Shown piece after piece: positions 25,320 to 33,586 of a stretch of 64,000 nt of DNA. The DNA lies in contig NC_010337.2 in assembly GCF_000019165.1 (NCBI RefSeq), positions 2,132,501 through 2,196,500 on the forward strand, read 5' to 3'. Below the pieces are notes generated by a model, which ran no database searches, had not been told where the DNA came from, and was given only the letters and a program-made list of their open reading frames with translations. Both the position numbers and the translations under genes were made by a program. The DNA is from Heliomicrobium modesticaldum Ice1. GTDB taxonomy: Bacteria; Bacillota; Desulfitobacteriia; Heliobacteriales; Heliobacteriaceae. Position 1 is the stretch's first letter; the number at the start of each line of letters is the position of its first letter.

Positions 25320-25822
25320 CTGTTGCCGTCTATCCGGGCAGTTTTGATCCCATCACCAAGGGTCATATGGACATCGTGGAGCGGGCTGCCCAGATTTTTC
25401 ATGAAGTGATCGTCGCTGTCGTGATCAATCCCAACAAAAAACCGCTCTTCACGATGGACGAGCGCGTCGAGATGATCCGGATGGCCGTTTCTCATATCTC
25501 GAACGTTCGCGTCGAGTCTTTTTCTGGGTTGCTCGTCGATTTTACGCGCAAGCAGGGCGCCCGGGCCATCGTGCGGGGCTTGCGGGCTGTTTCCGATTTC
25601 GAGGTGGAGTTTCAGATGGCTCTCATGAACAAACGGCTCTATCCTGAGGTGGAGACGGTTTTCATGGCCACCCATACCGACTACGCCTTTCTCAGCAGTT
25701 CCATGGTCAAAGAAGTGGCCTCCTTCGGCGGAGACGTCTCAGATTATCTGCCGCCGGCGGTGCTCGCCAGGATGGCAGAAAAATACGGCGATACCGTACG
25801 GGGAAAGGCGCCGGTCAGATAG
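25316..25822 (+). CDS. coaD: Phosphopantetheine adenylyltransferase
   Basis: CoaD adenylates 4'-phosphopantetheine to dephospho-CoA, the fourth CoA step; coaBC at the window start encodes the second and third. The 168-residue nucleotidyltransferase begins AVYPGSFDPITKGHMDIVERA, with the T/HxGH ATP site TKGH. It also has GLRAVSDFEVEFQMALMNKRL and the FLSSSMVKEVA motif. The GTG start at 25316 overlaps the rsmD stop. Confidence 0.96.
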   Translation: MTVAVYPGSFDPITKGHMDIVERAAQIFHEVIVAVVINPNKKPLFTMDERVEMIRMAVSHISNVRVESFSGLLVDFTRKQGARAIVRGLRAVSDFEVEFQMALMNKRLYPEVETVFMATHTDYAFLSSSMVKEVASFGGDVSDYLPPAVLARMAEKYGDTVRGKAPVR

Positions 25823-25839
25823 AAAGGGGAACCTGTTCG

Positions 25840-26358
25840 ATGGAGCGTTCACAGGCGTTGGAAGGGAATTCGTCGCGCTTCGGCGAAGGCAGAAATGTCT
25901 TGCGCCTCCTGGACGAACTGGAAGAATTGATCGAGACATCGACGCGCATCCCGATCACCGGCAAGGTGCTTGTGGATGATCATACTCTCCTAGATTTTCT
26001 GGATCGCATCCGCACGGGACTCCCCGAAGAGCTGCGCCAGGCTAAGTGGCTGACGAAGGAACGGCAGCGGGTCATTCAGGAGGCCGAAGCCGAGTGCCAG
26101 CAGATGATTGAAGAGACGAAGGCTTATGTGGCCAAGCTGGCCGGTGAGACGGAGATCGTTCGGATGGCCCAGCAGAAGTCCGAGGAGATCCTGGCTGAGG
26201 CCCGTCGTCAGGCGGCGGAGTTACAAAATGACGCCCGCCAGTATGCCGACGATGTCCTTCGCCAGATCGAACATACCCTGTCTAAGTCTATCAACACAGT
26301 CCGGAAAGGACGGGAAGAACTGCAGGTCACCTGGGAGCGGGGAGGGCAAGATTACTGA
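25840..26358 (+). CDS. Conserved clostridial coiled-coil protein of unknown function
   Basis: The 172-residue protein begins with NVLRLLDELEELIETSTRIPITGKVLVD and then LLDFLDRIRTGLPEEL. A long charged heptad-rich coiled coil follows (about residues 65-150, rich in Glu, Gln, Ala and Arg). There is no signal peptide or membrane segment. Similar genes sit between coaD and ylbJ in clostridia and are sometimes labelled ATPase because the coil resembles the b subunit of ATP synthase; I see no nucleotide-binding motif. The ATG at 25840 follows AAAGGGGA. A terminator follows. A role in the envelope or cell division is only a guess. Confidence 0.8.
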   Translation: MERSQALEGNSSRFGEGRNVLRLLDELEELIETSTRIPITGKVLVDDHTLLDFLDRIRTGLPEELRQAKWLTKERQRVIQEAEAECQQMIEETKAYVAKLAGETEIVRMAQQKSEEILAEARRQAAELQNDARQYADDVLRQIEHTLSKSINTVRKGREELQVTWERGGQDY

Positions 26359-26412
26359 TCCCCCGCGCCGAGGTGGAGATCTACCCGTATTAAGGTGCAA
26401 GTCGTTTCAGCG

Positions 26413-26440
26413 GGGTGTCGAGGGACGCCCTTTTTATTTT
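26413..26440 (+). terminator. Intrinsic terminator after the coaD operon
   Basis: GGGTGTC pairs with GACGCCC (one G-U) around GAGG and is followed by TTTTTATTTTTAT. The tail overlaps the last bases of the convergent ylbJ gene. Confidence 0.8.
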
Positions 26441-27624
26441 TATCGTTTCGTCACCCCTTTTCGGGCGGACAGGCCCGCCCGGAGAAGGAGCAGACATGCC
26501 AGGGCCAGATAGGCGATCCCGGTGAAACCGGGCCAGAACGGCCAGGTTTGGAGACTAAAGATGGGAGGGATGCAGGCGGAAGCGAGTGAAGAGGGTATAT
26601 GGAGCAGCCAAAGGCTGACAATGGCCATGGAAAGGATGCCTTGCGCCAGCCTGGCCAGGATGTAGCGGCTCATGCGCACCCCCGTTCCGGCCAGACAGGT
26701 CGCGACCTGGGCCAAGATGGAGAGGCCGCTCCAGGACAGGAGCAAGGCGGTCAAAACAAGACGCTGGGATAGGGGAGCTTGGGCCACCGCGATCTGCTGA
26801 CAGCCGATGCTCATCTCCAGCGCCCCTGACAGGAGTCCCGGCGCCAGATCGGGGCTGCACTGAAGGGCAGAGAGCGCCTTTTCCAACAGCGCCAGCAGCG
26901 GCGCGAGCAACCCCCCGGCGGAGAACAGCCGGAAGAGGACGACGAAAAACATGGTATACCCACCGATGATCAGGATGTTGTGCATTCCTTTGCCGATTGC
27001 CCTTCCCAGTGTCTCCCCGGCGGTCCCGGGCTGGGTCAGGAAGGTTTGCCATTCCCTATTCAAACGGGAACGGAAGGGAAGGGGCGCCGTGGCGCGAGAC
27101 ACAGGTGACAGGCGGGCATGGATCAAGCCGACAAGCAGGTTGGCCATGTAGTGGGATGCTGCCAGCAGCAGTCCCGCTTCCGATGATCCGAACATGCCGG
27201 CGCCGACGGCGCCGAGCATGAACAGGGGGCTGGCGTTGTTGGTGAACAGGACGAGCCGTTCGCCTTCCGCAGGCGTCAACAGGCCCTCTTGGATCAGGCG
27301 AGCTGTCATAATTGCGCCGACGGGAAAACCGGAGGTGAATCCCACGGCGACAACGACGGCGGCTGCGCCAGGAAGACGAAAGAGTGGCTGCATCAGCGGT
27401 TCCAGCACAGCGCCGATCAACCGGGGCAAACCGAGGGCCAGGATCAGTTCAGCGACCACCAGAAAGGGAAACAGGGCCGGCAACAAGACGGTCAACCAGA
27501 GTTGTAATCCTTCCCGCGCCGCGGAGAGTGACAGGGCCGGGTAAAAGACGATGAGCGGGGTCAAAAGCAGCAAGAAAAGCGTCACGATCAGCGATCCGGG
27601 GACCCTAGGGATAGGCGAGATCAT
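26440..27624 (-). CDS. ylbJ: Sporulation integral membrane protein YlbJ
   Basis: YlbJ is a polytopic membrane protein needed for stable spore cortex formation in B. subtilis. The 394-residue product has about eight hydrophobic segments and the nucleoside-recognition (gate) type motifs: LPALFPFLVVAELI, GFTSGFPVGAIMTARL and LVLFTNNASPLFMLGAVGAGMF. The second half repeats the pattern. The minus-strand ATG (27622-27624) has GGAGG nine bases upstream. It follows coaD convergently, as in other spore formers. In Bacillus it is under sigma-E control, and no sigma-E promoter was identified here. Confidence 0.9.
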   Translation of the reverse strand: MISPIPRVPGSLIVTLFLLLLTPLIVFYPALSLSAAREGLQLWLTVLLPALFPFLVVAELILALGLPRLIGAVLEPLMQPLFRLPGAAAVVVAVGFTSGFPVGAIMTARLIQEGLLTPAEGERLVLFTNNASPLFMLGAVGAGMFGSSEAGLLLAASHYMANLLVGLIHARLSPVSRATAPLPFRSRLNREWQTFLTQPGTAGETLGRAIGKGMHNILIIGGYTMFFVVLFRLFSAGGLLAPLLALLEKALSALQCSPDLAPGLLSGALEMSIGCQQIAVAQAPLSQRLVLTALLLSWSGLSILAQVATCLAGTGVRMSRYILARLAQGILSMAIVSLWLLHIPSSLASACIPPIFSLQTWPFWPGFTGIAYLALACLLLLRAGLSARKGVTKR

Positions 27625-27677
27625 CTACACAAGCCTCCAATTATCTGTGAAATTCCGAAAATTTGGAGATCATCATC

Positions 27678-27706
27678 TTGACGAAATCTTCTGCTTAAAT
27701 GACAAT
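27678..27706 (+). promoter_or_regulatory. Possible sigma-A promoter of ackA
   Basis: TTGACG (27678-27683), 17-base spacer, GACAAT (27701-27706). The surrounding sequence (27640-27750) is AT-rich compared with the coding DNA. Confidence 0.4.
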
Positions 27707-27761
27707 GGTAGACCAATGGGGTATATTAAAGAAAAAAGTCACAATTACAAGGGGGATCCTC

Positions 27762-28955
27762 ATGATCGTTTTGGTCATCAACTCTGGCAGTTCTTCGCTC
27801 AAATACCAGCTTTTTGACATGCGGAAGGAAGCGCTGCTCGCCAAAGGCCTGGTTGAACGGATCGGCCTGAGCGGTTCCATGTTGACTCATCGACCGATTG
27901 GCAAAGACCAGGTCGTCATCGAAACAGAGATCCTAAACCATGATCGGGCGATCCAATTGACCGTCGAAGCCCTGACCCATGAGGACCATGGCGTCGTTGC
28001 GTCGATGCGTGAAATCGACGCTGTGGGGCACCGCGTTGCCCATGGCGGTGATACCTTTTCTGACTCGGCTGTCGTCAACGAGCAGTCGTTGGCCAATATC
28101 CGCGCCCTCTTCGAAGTGGCGCCGCTGCACAACCCGCCGGCGGTGATGGGCATCGAGGCTTGCCAGCATATGCTGCCCGGCGTACCCCAGGTCGCTGTTT
28201 TTGACACGGCCTTCCACCAGACGATTCCCGGCTACGCCTACAATTACGCCCTTCCCTACGAGTTGGCGGCAAAGCATTCCCTCCGCCGCTACGGCTTCCA
28301 TGGCACCTCCCATAAATATGTGGCCCAGTGGGCTGCGGCCATGCTCGGCCGGCCCCTGGAGGATCTCCGCATCATCACCTGCCACCTGGGTAACGGCGCC
28401 TCCATCACAGCCATCGACAGGGGTCGTTCCGTCGACACGTCGATGGGCTTCACGCCGCTGGAAGGCCTGATCATGGGCACCCGCGTCGGTGACATGGATC
28501 CGGCCGCCGTTCCCTTTCTGATGGAAAAAGAGGGATTGACGACAGGCCAGATCAACGATCTGATGAACAAAAAGAGCGGTGTCCTCGGCGTTTCCGGCGT
28601 CTCCAGCGACTTCCGCGACCTGGAAGAAGAGGCCGCCAAAGGGAATGAGCGTTGCCAACTGGCCCTTGACATGTTCGCCTATCGTGTTAAAAAATATATT
28701 GGCGCCTATGCCGCAGTGATGAACGGCGTCGACGCCATCGTCTTTACGGCCGGTCTCGGCGAGAACTCACCATCCATGCGCCAGTCTGTCTGCAGCGGCC
28801 TCAGCTACCTGGGCGTCCAACTGGACGAAGAGAAGAATAAGGGGCGCGGCGAAGCCGATATCTCTGCCGCGGGCGCGACCTGCCGCGTCATGGTGGTGCC
28901 GACGAACGAAGAACTGATGATCGCCCGCGACACCTACCGCCTCCTGAAAGGATAA
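27762..28955 (+). CDS. ackA: Acetate kinase
   Basis: AckA interconverts acetyl phosphate plus ADP and acetate plus ATP. The 397-residue ASKHA-fold protein has VINSGSSSLKYQLFD at the N-terminus, HRVAHGGDTF (substrate loop), FDTAFHQT, HLGNGASI (phosphate 2 motif), GVSSDFRDL and the C-terminal VVPTNEELMIARDT. ATG 27762 follows GGGGGATCCTC. No phosphotransacetylase gene is adjacent. It fits an anaerobe making acetate and ATP from acetyl-CoA. Confidence 0.96.
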   Translation: MIVLVINSGSSSLKYQLFDMRKEALLAKGLVERIGLSGSMLTHRPIGKDQVVIETEILNHDRAIQLTVEALTHEDHGVVASMREIDAVGHRVAHGGDTFSDSAVVNEQSLANIRALFEVAPLHNPPAVMGIEACQHMLPGVPQVAVFDTAFHQTIPGYAYNYALPYELAAKHSLRRYGFHGTSHKYVAQWAAAMLGRPLEDLRIITCHLGNGASITAIDRGRSVDTSMGFTPLEGLIMGTRVGDMDPAAVPFLMEKEGLTTGQINDLMNKKSGVLGVSGVSSDFRDLEEEAAKGNERCQLALDMFAYRVKKYIGAYAAVMNGVDAIVFTAGLGENSPSMRQSVCSGLSYLGVQLDEEKNKGRGEADISAAGATCRVMVVPTNEELMIARDTYRLLKG

Positions 28956-28972
28956 CCAGTCCGGTGCAACCA

Positions 28973-29001
28973 TTGACATCGTGCACGCATCTTTGTATAA
29001 T
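28973..29001 (+). promoter_or_regulatory. Consensus sigma-A promoter of yceD-rpmF
   Basis: Perfect TTGACA (28973-28978), 17-base spacer, perfect TATAAT (28996-29001), 34 bases before the yceD start. Confidence 0.9.
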
Positions 29002-29034
29002 GATGGCTGGTTGTTTTCTAAAGAGGTGAGCTTC

Positions 29035-29580
29035 GTGCAAGTAGATCGGGGTTTGTTGCTCAAAGTCCGCGAACGGGATCTGACGGTTCCCTTCTCCGGG
29101 CAGTGGCAGGATGAGACCGAACTTGGCGGCAACCTCCGTCTGGAGGGACCTGTCGATGTAAACGGGCGCCTGTCGCGGGAAGAAGGCGGATACCGCTTCT
29201 GCGGCAACCTCTTTGCCCGGATCGCTGGCGCCTGTGATCGCTGTATGACGCCGGTGAGCATCGATCTGCATGTTCCCGTCGAAGCGACTTTCACGATGAC
29301 CGCGGAGACAAGAGCCTCGGAAGAAGCGGAACCGACGGGCGAAGTCCCCAACTATCCCTTGGAAAAAGACGGGGAACTGGATTTGGGCCCTGCTTTTCAT
29401 GAAAGCCTCATCTTCGCCTTGCCGATGAAGGTGTTGTGTCAGGAGGATTGCCCCGGACTCTGTCCCCAATGCGGCGCATTGCGGGCGCAGGGACCCTGCG
29501 GTTGTCCGGATGAACCGGCCGATCCCCGGTTGGCCCCTCTCCAGGCCTTGTTAAGTGGCAAAGGGCGTTCCGAGACGTAA
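29035..29580 (+). CDS. yceD: YceD/DUF177 family protein, large-subunit biogenesis linked
   Basis: The 181-residue protein has the DUF177 layout: a beta-rich N-terminal part (GNLRLEGPVDVNGRL), a CDRCM centre, an acidic middle and a C-terminal cysteine pattern C-x4-C-x2-C (CPGLCPQCG). DUF177 proteins are placed upstream of rpmF across bacteria and are linked to 23S rRNA/L32 levels; the molecular role is not settled. The GTG at 29035 follows AAAGAGGTGAG. Expression is driven by the perfect promoter just upstream, and rpmF is 15 bases downstream. Confidence 0.9.
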   Translation: MQVDRGLLLKVRERDLTVPFSGQWQDETELGGNLRLEGPVDVNGRLSREEGGYRFCGNLFARIAGACDRCMTPVSIDLHVPVEATFTMTAETRASEEAEPTGEVPNYPLEKDGELDLGPAFHESLIFALPMKVLCQEDCPGLCPQCGALRAQGPCGCPDEPADPRLAPLQALLSGKGRSET

Positions 29581-29595
29581 AAGGAGGTGTAGGAG

Positions 29596-29775
29596 ATGGG
29601 TGTTCCTCAACACCGGCGATCGAAATCGCGCAACCGGCAGCGCCGGGCGACTCAGAAGCTGGAACTGGTTTCCTTCGGTCCCTGCCCGCAGTGCCGTGAA
29701 CCGAAAATGCCCCACCATGTATGTCCCAGCTGCGGTTTTTACCGTGACCGGGAAGCCGGCAAAAAAGCCGAATAA
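29596..29775 (+). CDS. rpmF: 50S ribosomal protein L32
   Basis: The 59-residue protein starts MGVPQHRRSKSRNRQRRA and has the zinc-type cysteines CPQC and CPSC near the C-terminus, followed by GFYRDREAG. This is the C+ form of L32. ATG 29596 lies after AAGGAGGTGTAGGAG. It ends with a strong terminator, which separates it from the fapR operon; in many genomes rpmF and the fab genes form one unit. Confidence 0.96.
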   Translation: MGVPQHRRSKSRNRQRRATQKLELVSFGPCPQCREPKMPHHVCPSCGFYRDREAGKKAE

Positions 29776-29785
29776 AGCAATCACG

Positions 29786-29819
29786 AAAAAGGCCTATCGC
29801 GTATAGGCCTTTTTCTTTT
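29786..29819 (+). terminator. Intrinsic terminator after rpmF
   Basis: AAAAAGGCCTAT/ATAGGCCTTTTT stem with a 5-base loop, continuing into TTTTTCTTTT, 11 bases after the rpmF stop. Confidence 0.92.
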
Positions 29820-29863
29820 GGGGCACAAAGGAAATAAAAGGAAATCAAGATCGACGGAAGGAC

Positions 29864-29892
29864 TTGCGCGACGGCCTTTTCCCCGCTATACT
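29864..29892 (+). promoter_or_regulatory. Sigma-A promoter of the fapR fatty acid operon
   Basis: TTGCGC (29864-29869), 17-base spacer, TATACT (29887-29892). The predicted start at about 29899 coincides with the FapR-like operator. Confidence 0.75.
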
Positions 29893-29900
29893 TTGGATTG

Positions 29901-29914
29901 TTAGTAGGTGCTAA
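29901..29914 (+). promoter_or_regulatory. FapR operator
   Basis: TTAGTAGGTGCTAA is an inverted repeat (TTAG...CTAA) matching the known FapR box core TTAGTAnnTgnTAA. It lies over the transcription start of fapR, as in Bacillus, so FapR should repress its own operon until malonyl-CoA or malonyl-ACP releases it. Confidence 0.75.
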
Positions 29915-29951
29915 GATTTTTCTTTTGCTGTGGGATACAGGAGGAATTGCC

Positions 29952-30524
29952 ATGGGGGGGCGGGAGAAAAAGGAAGCCCGTCTGGCCGCGCTGGAGCAGA
30001 TCGTGCAGGAGAACCCCTTTTACACCGATGGGGAACTGGCGCGCCGACTGGGCGTGAGCATCCAGACGATCCGCTTGGATCGCCAGCAGATCGGTATTCC
30101 CGAGGTGCGGGAACGGACACGCCAGGTGGCCGCCGAGAAGTTGAAGGAGGCTCGCTCCATCAGCAGCGAGGTGATCGTGGGCGAGTTGACCCACCTGCAG
30201 CTCGGCCGGGAGGCTGAATCGCGGCTCCTTGTGACAGAAGCCATGCTCCTGCAGCACTCCACCATCGCCAGGGGACATTACCTCTTCGCCCAGGCCAACT
30301 CGCTGGCCGTGGCTGTCGTCGACGCCTCGGTGGCTGTGACCGGCCTTTCCCGGGTCCGCTACCGGCGCCCCGTCCGCCTCGGCGAAACGGTCGTCGCCCG
30401 GGCCCAGGTGGTCCGCGTCGTCGGCGCCCGCAACATCATTCGCATTGTCAGCACCGTCAACGATGAAGTTGTTTTTTCCGGTAAATTCTATGTGACCGCA
30501 CGCGATAAAATCGCAGGGACCTAA
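29952..30524 (+). CDS. fapR: Fatty acid and phospholipid biosynthesis repressor FapR
   Basis: FapR senses malonyl-CoA and represses fatty acid genes. The 190-residue protein has an N-terminal helix-turn-helix (PFYTDGELARRLGVSIQTIRLDR) and a C-terminal hot-dog effector domain (about 75-190) with ARGHYLFAQANSLAVAVVDA and the NIIRIVSTVNDEVVFSGKF segment. The ATG at 29952 follows ACAGGAGGAATT; an upstream in-frame ATG at 29898 coincides with the transcription start and is rejected. It is first in the operon with plsX and the fab genes, as in Bacillus. Confidence 0.95.
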   Translation: MGGREKKEARLAALEQIVQENPFYTDGELARRLGVSIQTIRLDRQQIGIPEVRERTRQVAAEKLKEARSISSEVIVGELTHLQLGREAESRLLVTEAMLLQHSTIARGHYLFAQANSLAVAVVDASVAVTGLSRVRYRRPVRLGETVVARAQVVRVVGARNIIRIVSTVNDEVVFSGKFYVTARDKIAGT

Positions 30525-30537
30525 GGAGGAAATGGGA

Positions 30538-31545
30538 TTGCGCATTGCGCTGGACGCCATGGGCGGTGATCACGCTCCGGGAGAAATCGTCAAAGGCGCC
30601 ATCGAGGCTGCAGAGGAACTGCACCTGCAGATCCTGCTCGTCGGGCGTCCTGACGCCATTGAGCCCCTGCTCAAGGAAGCCTCCGCCGGCGCTCGTTCGC
30701 GCCTGGATATTGTCGCCGCCTCTGAGGTCATCGCCATGGATGAATCGCCCGCCACGGCCCTCCGCAAGAAAAAGGACGCCTCGATCGTCGTGGCGACGAG
30801 GCTCGTCAAGGAAGGGCGCGCCCAGGCGCTCGTGTCCGCCGGCTCAACAGGCGCCCAGATGGCCGCCTCCCTGCTGGGTTTGGGGCGCATCAGCGGCATC
30901 GACCGTCCTGCCATCGCCACGATCCTGCCCACACTGGAGGGCGGCAAACTGCTGCTGGACGTGGGCGCCAATTCGGAGGCCAAACCCCGGAACCTGCTTC
31001 AGTTCGCGCACATGGGCAGCATCTATGCCGAGAAAGTGATGGGGATCGCCAACCCTCGCGTCGCCCTGCTCAACATCGGTGAAGAGGAGACGAAGGGGAA
31101 CGAACTCGTTCTGGGTGCTTACGGGATGCTCCGGGAGGCGCCGCTCCACTTCATCGGCAACGTGGAAGGTCGCGATATTTTCTTCGGTCGCGCTGACGTG
31201 ATCGTCTGCGACGGTTTTGTCGGCAATGTGGTCTTGAAGTTCGGCGAAGGCATGGTCAGCGCCCTGAAGACGATGATCAAAGACGAATTGAAAAACAGCC
31301 GCATGGCTCAGTTGGGCGCCTTATTGGCCGCTCCGGCTTTGCGGGGCATGGGGAAACGCCTTGATTATGCCGAATACGGCGGCGCGCCCCTTTTGGGTGT
31401 CAACGGTGTTTCCATCATCTGCCACGGATCGTCGAAGGCGAAGGCGATCAAGAACGCCCTGCGGGTGGCCCGCCAGGGTGTGCAACAGAACTTCATCGCC
31501 GCCATACAGGAACATATCCCCGGGAAGGTGGAGCCGGTATGTTGA
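30538..31545 (+). CDS. plsX: Phosphate acyltransferase PlsX
   Basis: PlsX converts acyl-ACP to acyl-phosphate for PlsY, the first step of phospholipid synthesis. The 335-residue protein starts RIALDAMGGDHAP and contains SAGSTGAQMAASL, LLDVGANSEAKP, LLNIGEEETKGNEL, FIGNVEGRDI and DGFVGNVVLKFGEG. I choose TTG 30538: AAGGAGGA ends at 30530, giving seven-base spacing, while ATG 30532 is too close. It overlaps fabH by 7 bases. Confidence 0.95.
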   Translation: MRIALDAMGGDHAPGEIVKGAIEAAEELHLQILLVGRPDAIEPLLKEASAGARSRLDIVAASEVIAMDESPATALRKKKDASIVVATRLVKEGRAQALVSAGSTGAQMAASLLGLGRISGIDRPAIATILPTLEGGKLLLDVGANSEAKPRNLLQFAHMGSIYAEKVMGIANPRVALLNIGEEETKGNELVLGAYGMLREAPLHFIGNVEGRDIFFGRADVIVCDGFVGNVVLKFGEGMVSALKTMIKDELKNSRMAQLGALLAAPALRGMGKRLDYAEYGGAPLLGVNGVSIICHGSSKAKAIKNALRVARQGVQQNFIAAIQEHIPGKVEPVC

Positions 31546-32534
31546 AAAAAGTGGGCATCTGGGGCACCGGCGCTTATCTGCCGGAGCGGATCATGACGAA
31601 CAAGGAATTTGAGTCTATGGTCGACACGAGTGACGAGTGGATCGTCACCCGGACGGGGATCCGGGAACGCCGTGTCGCCGCGCCGGAAGAGGCGGTCAGC
31701 GATCTTTCCGCCATCGCCGGCGCCCGCGCCCTGGAAGCGGCCGGCCTGGCGCCGGAGGAGGTCGATCTGGTCATCGTCGGCAGCTGCACCTTCGACACCT
31801 ATCTACCGGCTTCAGCCTGTCTGGCCGCCTGGAAGATGGGCGCCCGCCGGGCTGCCGCCTTCGACCTGGAGACGGCATGTACCAGCTTCATCTACGGTTG
31901 CGCTGTCGGCGCCCAGTTCATCGCCACCGGCATGTACCGCCATGTGCTCGTCATCGGCGCTGAGGTCTTATCGAAGTTTTTAGATTATCGCGACCGCAAC
32001 ACCTGCGTGCTCTTCGGCGACGGCGCCGGCGCTGCCCTGCTCGGCCCTGTCGAGGAAGGCGGATTCAAAGCTTTTGACCTGGGCGCCGACGGTTCTGGGG
32101 GCGGATTGATCACCGTTCCCGCCGGCGGCAGCCGCATGCCGGCGTCGGCAGCCACCCTGGAAGAAAGGCAGCACTATGTCAAGATGAACGGCAAAGAGGT
32201 CTATAAGTTTGCCGTCCGCGTCATCGGCGACGCCTCTCAGAGGGTACTCGACAGGGCCGGCTGGCGGCAGGAAGAGATCGATATGCTGATCCCCCACCAG
32301 GCCAACCTGCGCATTATCGATTCGGCAGCGAAGAAGCTGGGTCTGTCGATGGAAAAGGTGGCCCTTAACCTGGATCGTTGCGGCAACATGTCAGCGGCGT
32401 CAATCCCGGTGGCCCTCGATGAGGTGGTGCGCGCCGGCAAAGTCAAGAGGGGCGATCGCCTGCTGATGGTCGGCTTCGGTTCGGGACTGACCTGGGGGAG
32501 CATGGCCGTCGAATGGAATCCCGGGCAGCGGTAA
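31539..32534 (+). CDS. fabH: 3-oxoacyl-ACP synthase III (FabH)
   Basis: FabH starts fatty acid synthesis by condensing acyl-CoA with malonyl-ACP. The Cys-His-Asn triad is visible: the cysteine in DLETACTSFIYG, the histidine in IPHQANLRI and the asparagine in CGNMSAASIP. The 331 residues and the opening GIWGTGAYLPERIMTN, with TGIRERR, are standard. The ATG at 31539 overlaps plsX, with GGAAGGTGGAG upstream. The active-site cysteine is followed by T where many FabH proteins have S or A, which is within family variation. Confidence 0.95.
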   Translation: MLKKVGIWGTGAYLPERIMTNKEFESMVDTSDEWIVTRTGIRERRVAAPEEAVSDLSAIAGARALEAAGLAPEEVDLVIVGSCTFDTYLPASACLAAWKMGARRAAAFDLETACTSFIYGCAVGAQFIATGMYRHVLVIGAEVLSKFLDYRDRNTCVLFGDGAGAALLGPVEEGGFKAFDLGADGSGGGLITVPAGGSRMPASAATLEERQHYVKMNGKEVYKFAVRVIGDASQRVLDRAGWRQEEIDMLIPHQANLRIIDSAAKKLGLSMEKVALNLDRCGNMSAASIPVALDEVVRAGKVKRGDRLLMVGFGSGLTWGSMAVEWNPGQR

Positions 32535-32629
32535 GTCTATGACGAGTCCGCATCCGTCCTGACCTGATGCGTCTTTTAGATGTGCTCCTGTGGTGGTTTT
32601 GTTCTTAAGTTTGGTGTAGGAGGGGTTTC

Positions 32630-33586
32630 GTGAGAACCGTTTTGTGTGATCTCTTGGGGATCCGCTATCCTGTGCTGCAAGGCGGGATGGCTTGGGTGGC
32701 CACGGCGGAACTGGCGGCAGCCGTCTCGGAAGCCGGCGGTTTGGGCATCGTCGGCGCCGGACAGGCGCCGGCGGAATGGCTGGACAATGAGATTAGGAAG
32801 ATCAAGGCGCGTACATCGAAGCCCTTCGGCGTCAACGTGATGCTTATGTCCCCCCATGTGGATGCCATCATCGATCGGATCATCGAACACCGCGTTCCGG
32901 TGATCACCACTGGCGCCGGCAACCCTGGCAAGTACATTCCACGCCTGAAGGAAATCGGCACGAAGGTCATCCCCGTCGTCTCCGCCGTAGCCCTGGCCCA
33001 GCGTTTGGAGAAGTCCGGCGTCGACGCGCTGATCGCCGAAGGGATGGAGTCGGGCGGCCATGTAGGTGAACTGACGACGATGGCCCTCGTGCCCCAGATC
33101 GTCGACGCTGTCAAGATCCCTGTCATCGCCGCCGGCGGCATCGCCGACGGGCGCCAGTTTGCGGCAGCCCTCAGCTTGGGTGCCGTAGGTGTGCAGATGG
33201 GCACTCGGTTCATGTGCGCCAATGAGTGCACCATCCACCGGAATGTGAAGGCCATGGTGCTCAAAGCGAAGGATCGCGACACTGTCGTCACGGGGCGCCC
33301 GACAGGCCATCCCGTGCGGGTGTTAAAGAACAAGCTCGTTCGTCAGTTTGAGGAGATGGAGCGGCGGGCTGCGCCGGCGGAGGAAATGGAAGCCCTCGGC
33401 GTCGGCAAATTGCGCATGGCCATGGTGGAAGGCGACGTGGAGATGGGCTCGGTCATGGCCGGTCAGGTGGCTGCCATGGTTTGCCGGGAGCAAAGCGCCG
33501 CTGAGATCATCGAGGAAATCATCGCCGAAACGGAAAAGGTGCTCGCCCGTTTGGGCGGCATGGCGGCAGAATCACAGGAGGCATAA
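32630..33586 (+). CDS. fabK: Enoyl-ACP reductase II, FMN-dependent (FabK)
   Basis: FabK reduces enoyl-ACP at the end of each elongation cycle with FMN and NAD(P)H. It is a TIM barrel of 318 residues: LGIRYPVLQGGMAWVATAEL, SEAGGLGIVGAG, FGVNVML, EGMESGGHVGELTTMALVPQ, IAAGGIADGRQFAAALSLGA and VQMGTRFMCANEC. The context in a fab operon and the GGHxGE motif favour FabK over a nitronate monooxygenase. FabK enzymes are naturally insensitive to triclosan. The start is GTG 32630 after TAGGAGGGG. The 95 bases before it hold no clear feature. Confidence 0.9.
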   Translation: MRTVLCDLLGIRYPVLQGGMAWVATAELAAAVSEAGGLGIVGAGQAPAEWLDNEIRKIKARTSKPFGVNVMLMSPHVDAIIDRIIEHRVPVITTGAGNPGKYIPRLKEIGTKVIPVVSAVALAQRLEKSGVDALIAEGMESGGHVGELTTMALVPQIVDAVKIPVIAAGGIADGRQFAAALSLGAVGVQMGTRFMCANECTIHRNVKAMVLKAKDRDTVVTGRPTGHPVRVLKNKLVRQFEEMERRAAPAEEMEALGVGKLRMAMVEGDVEMGSVMAGQVAAMVCREQSAAEIIEEIIAETEKVLARLGGMAAESQEA

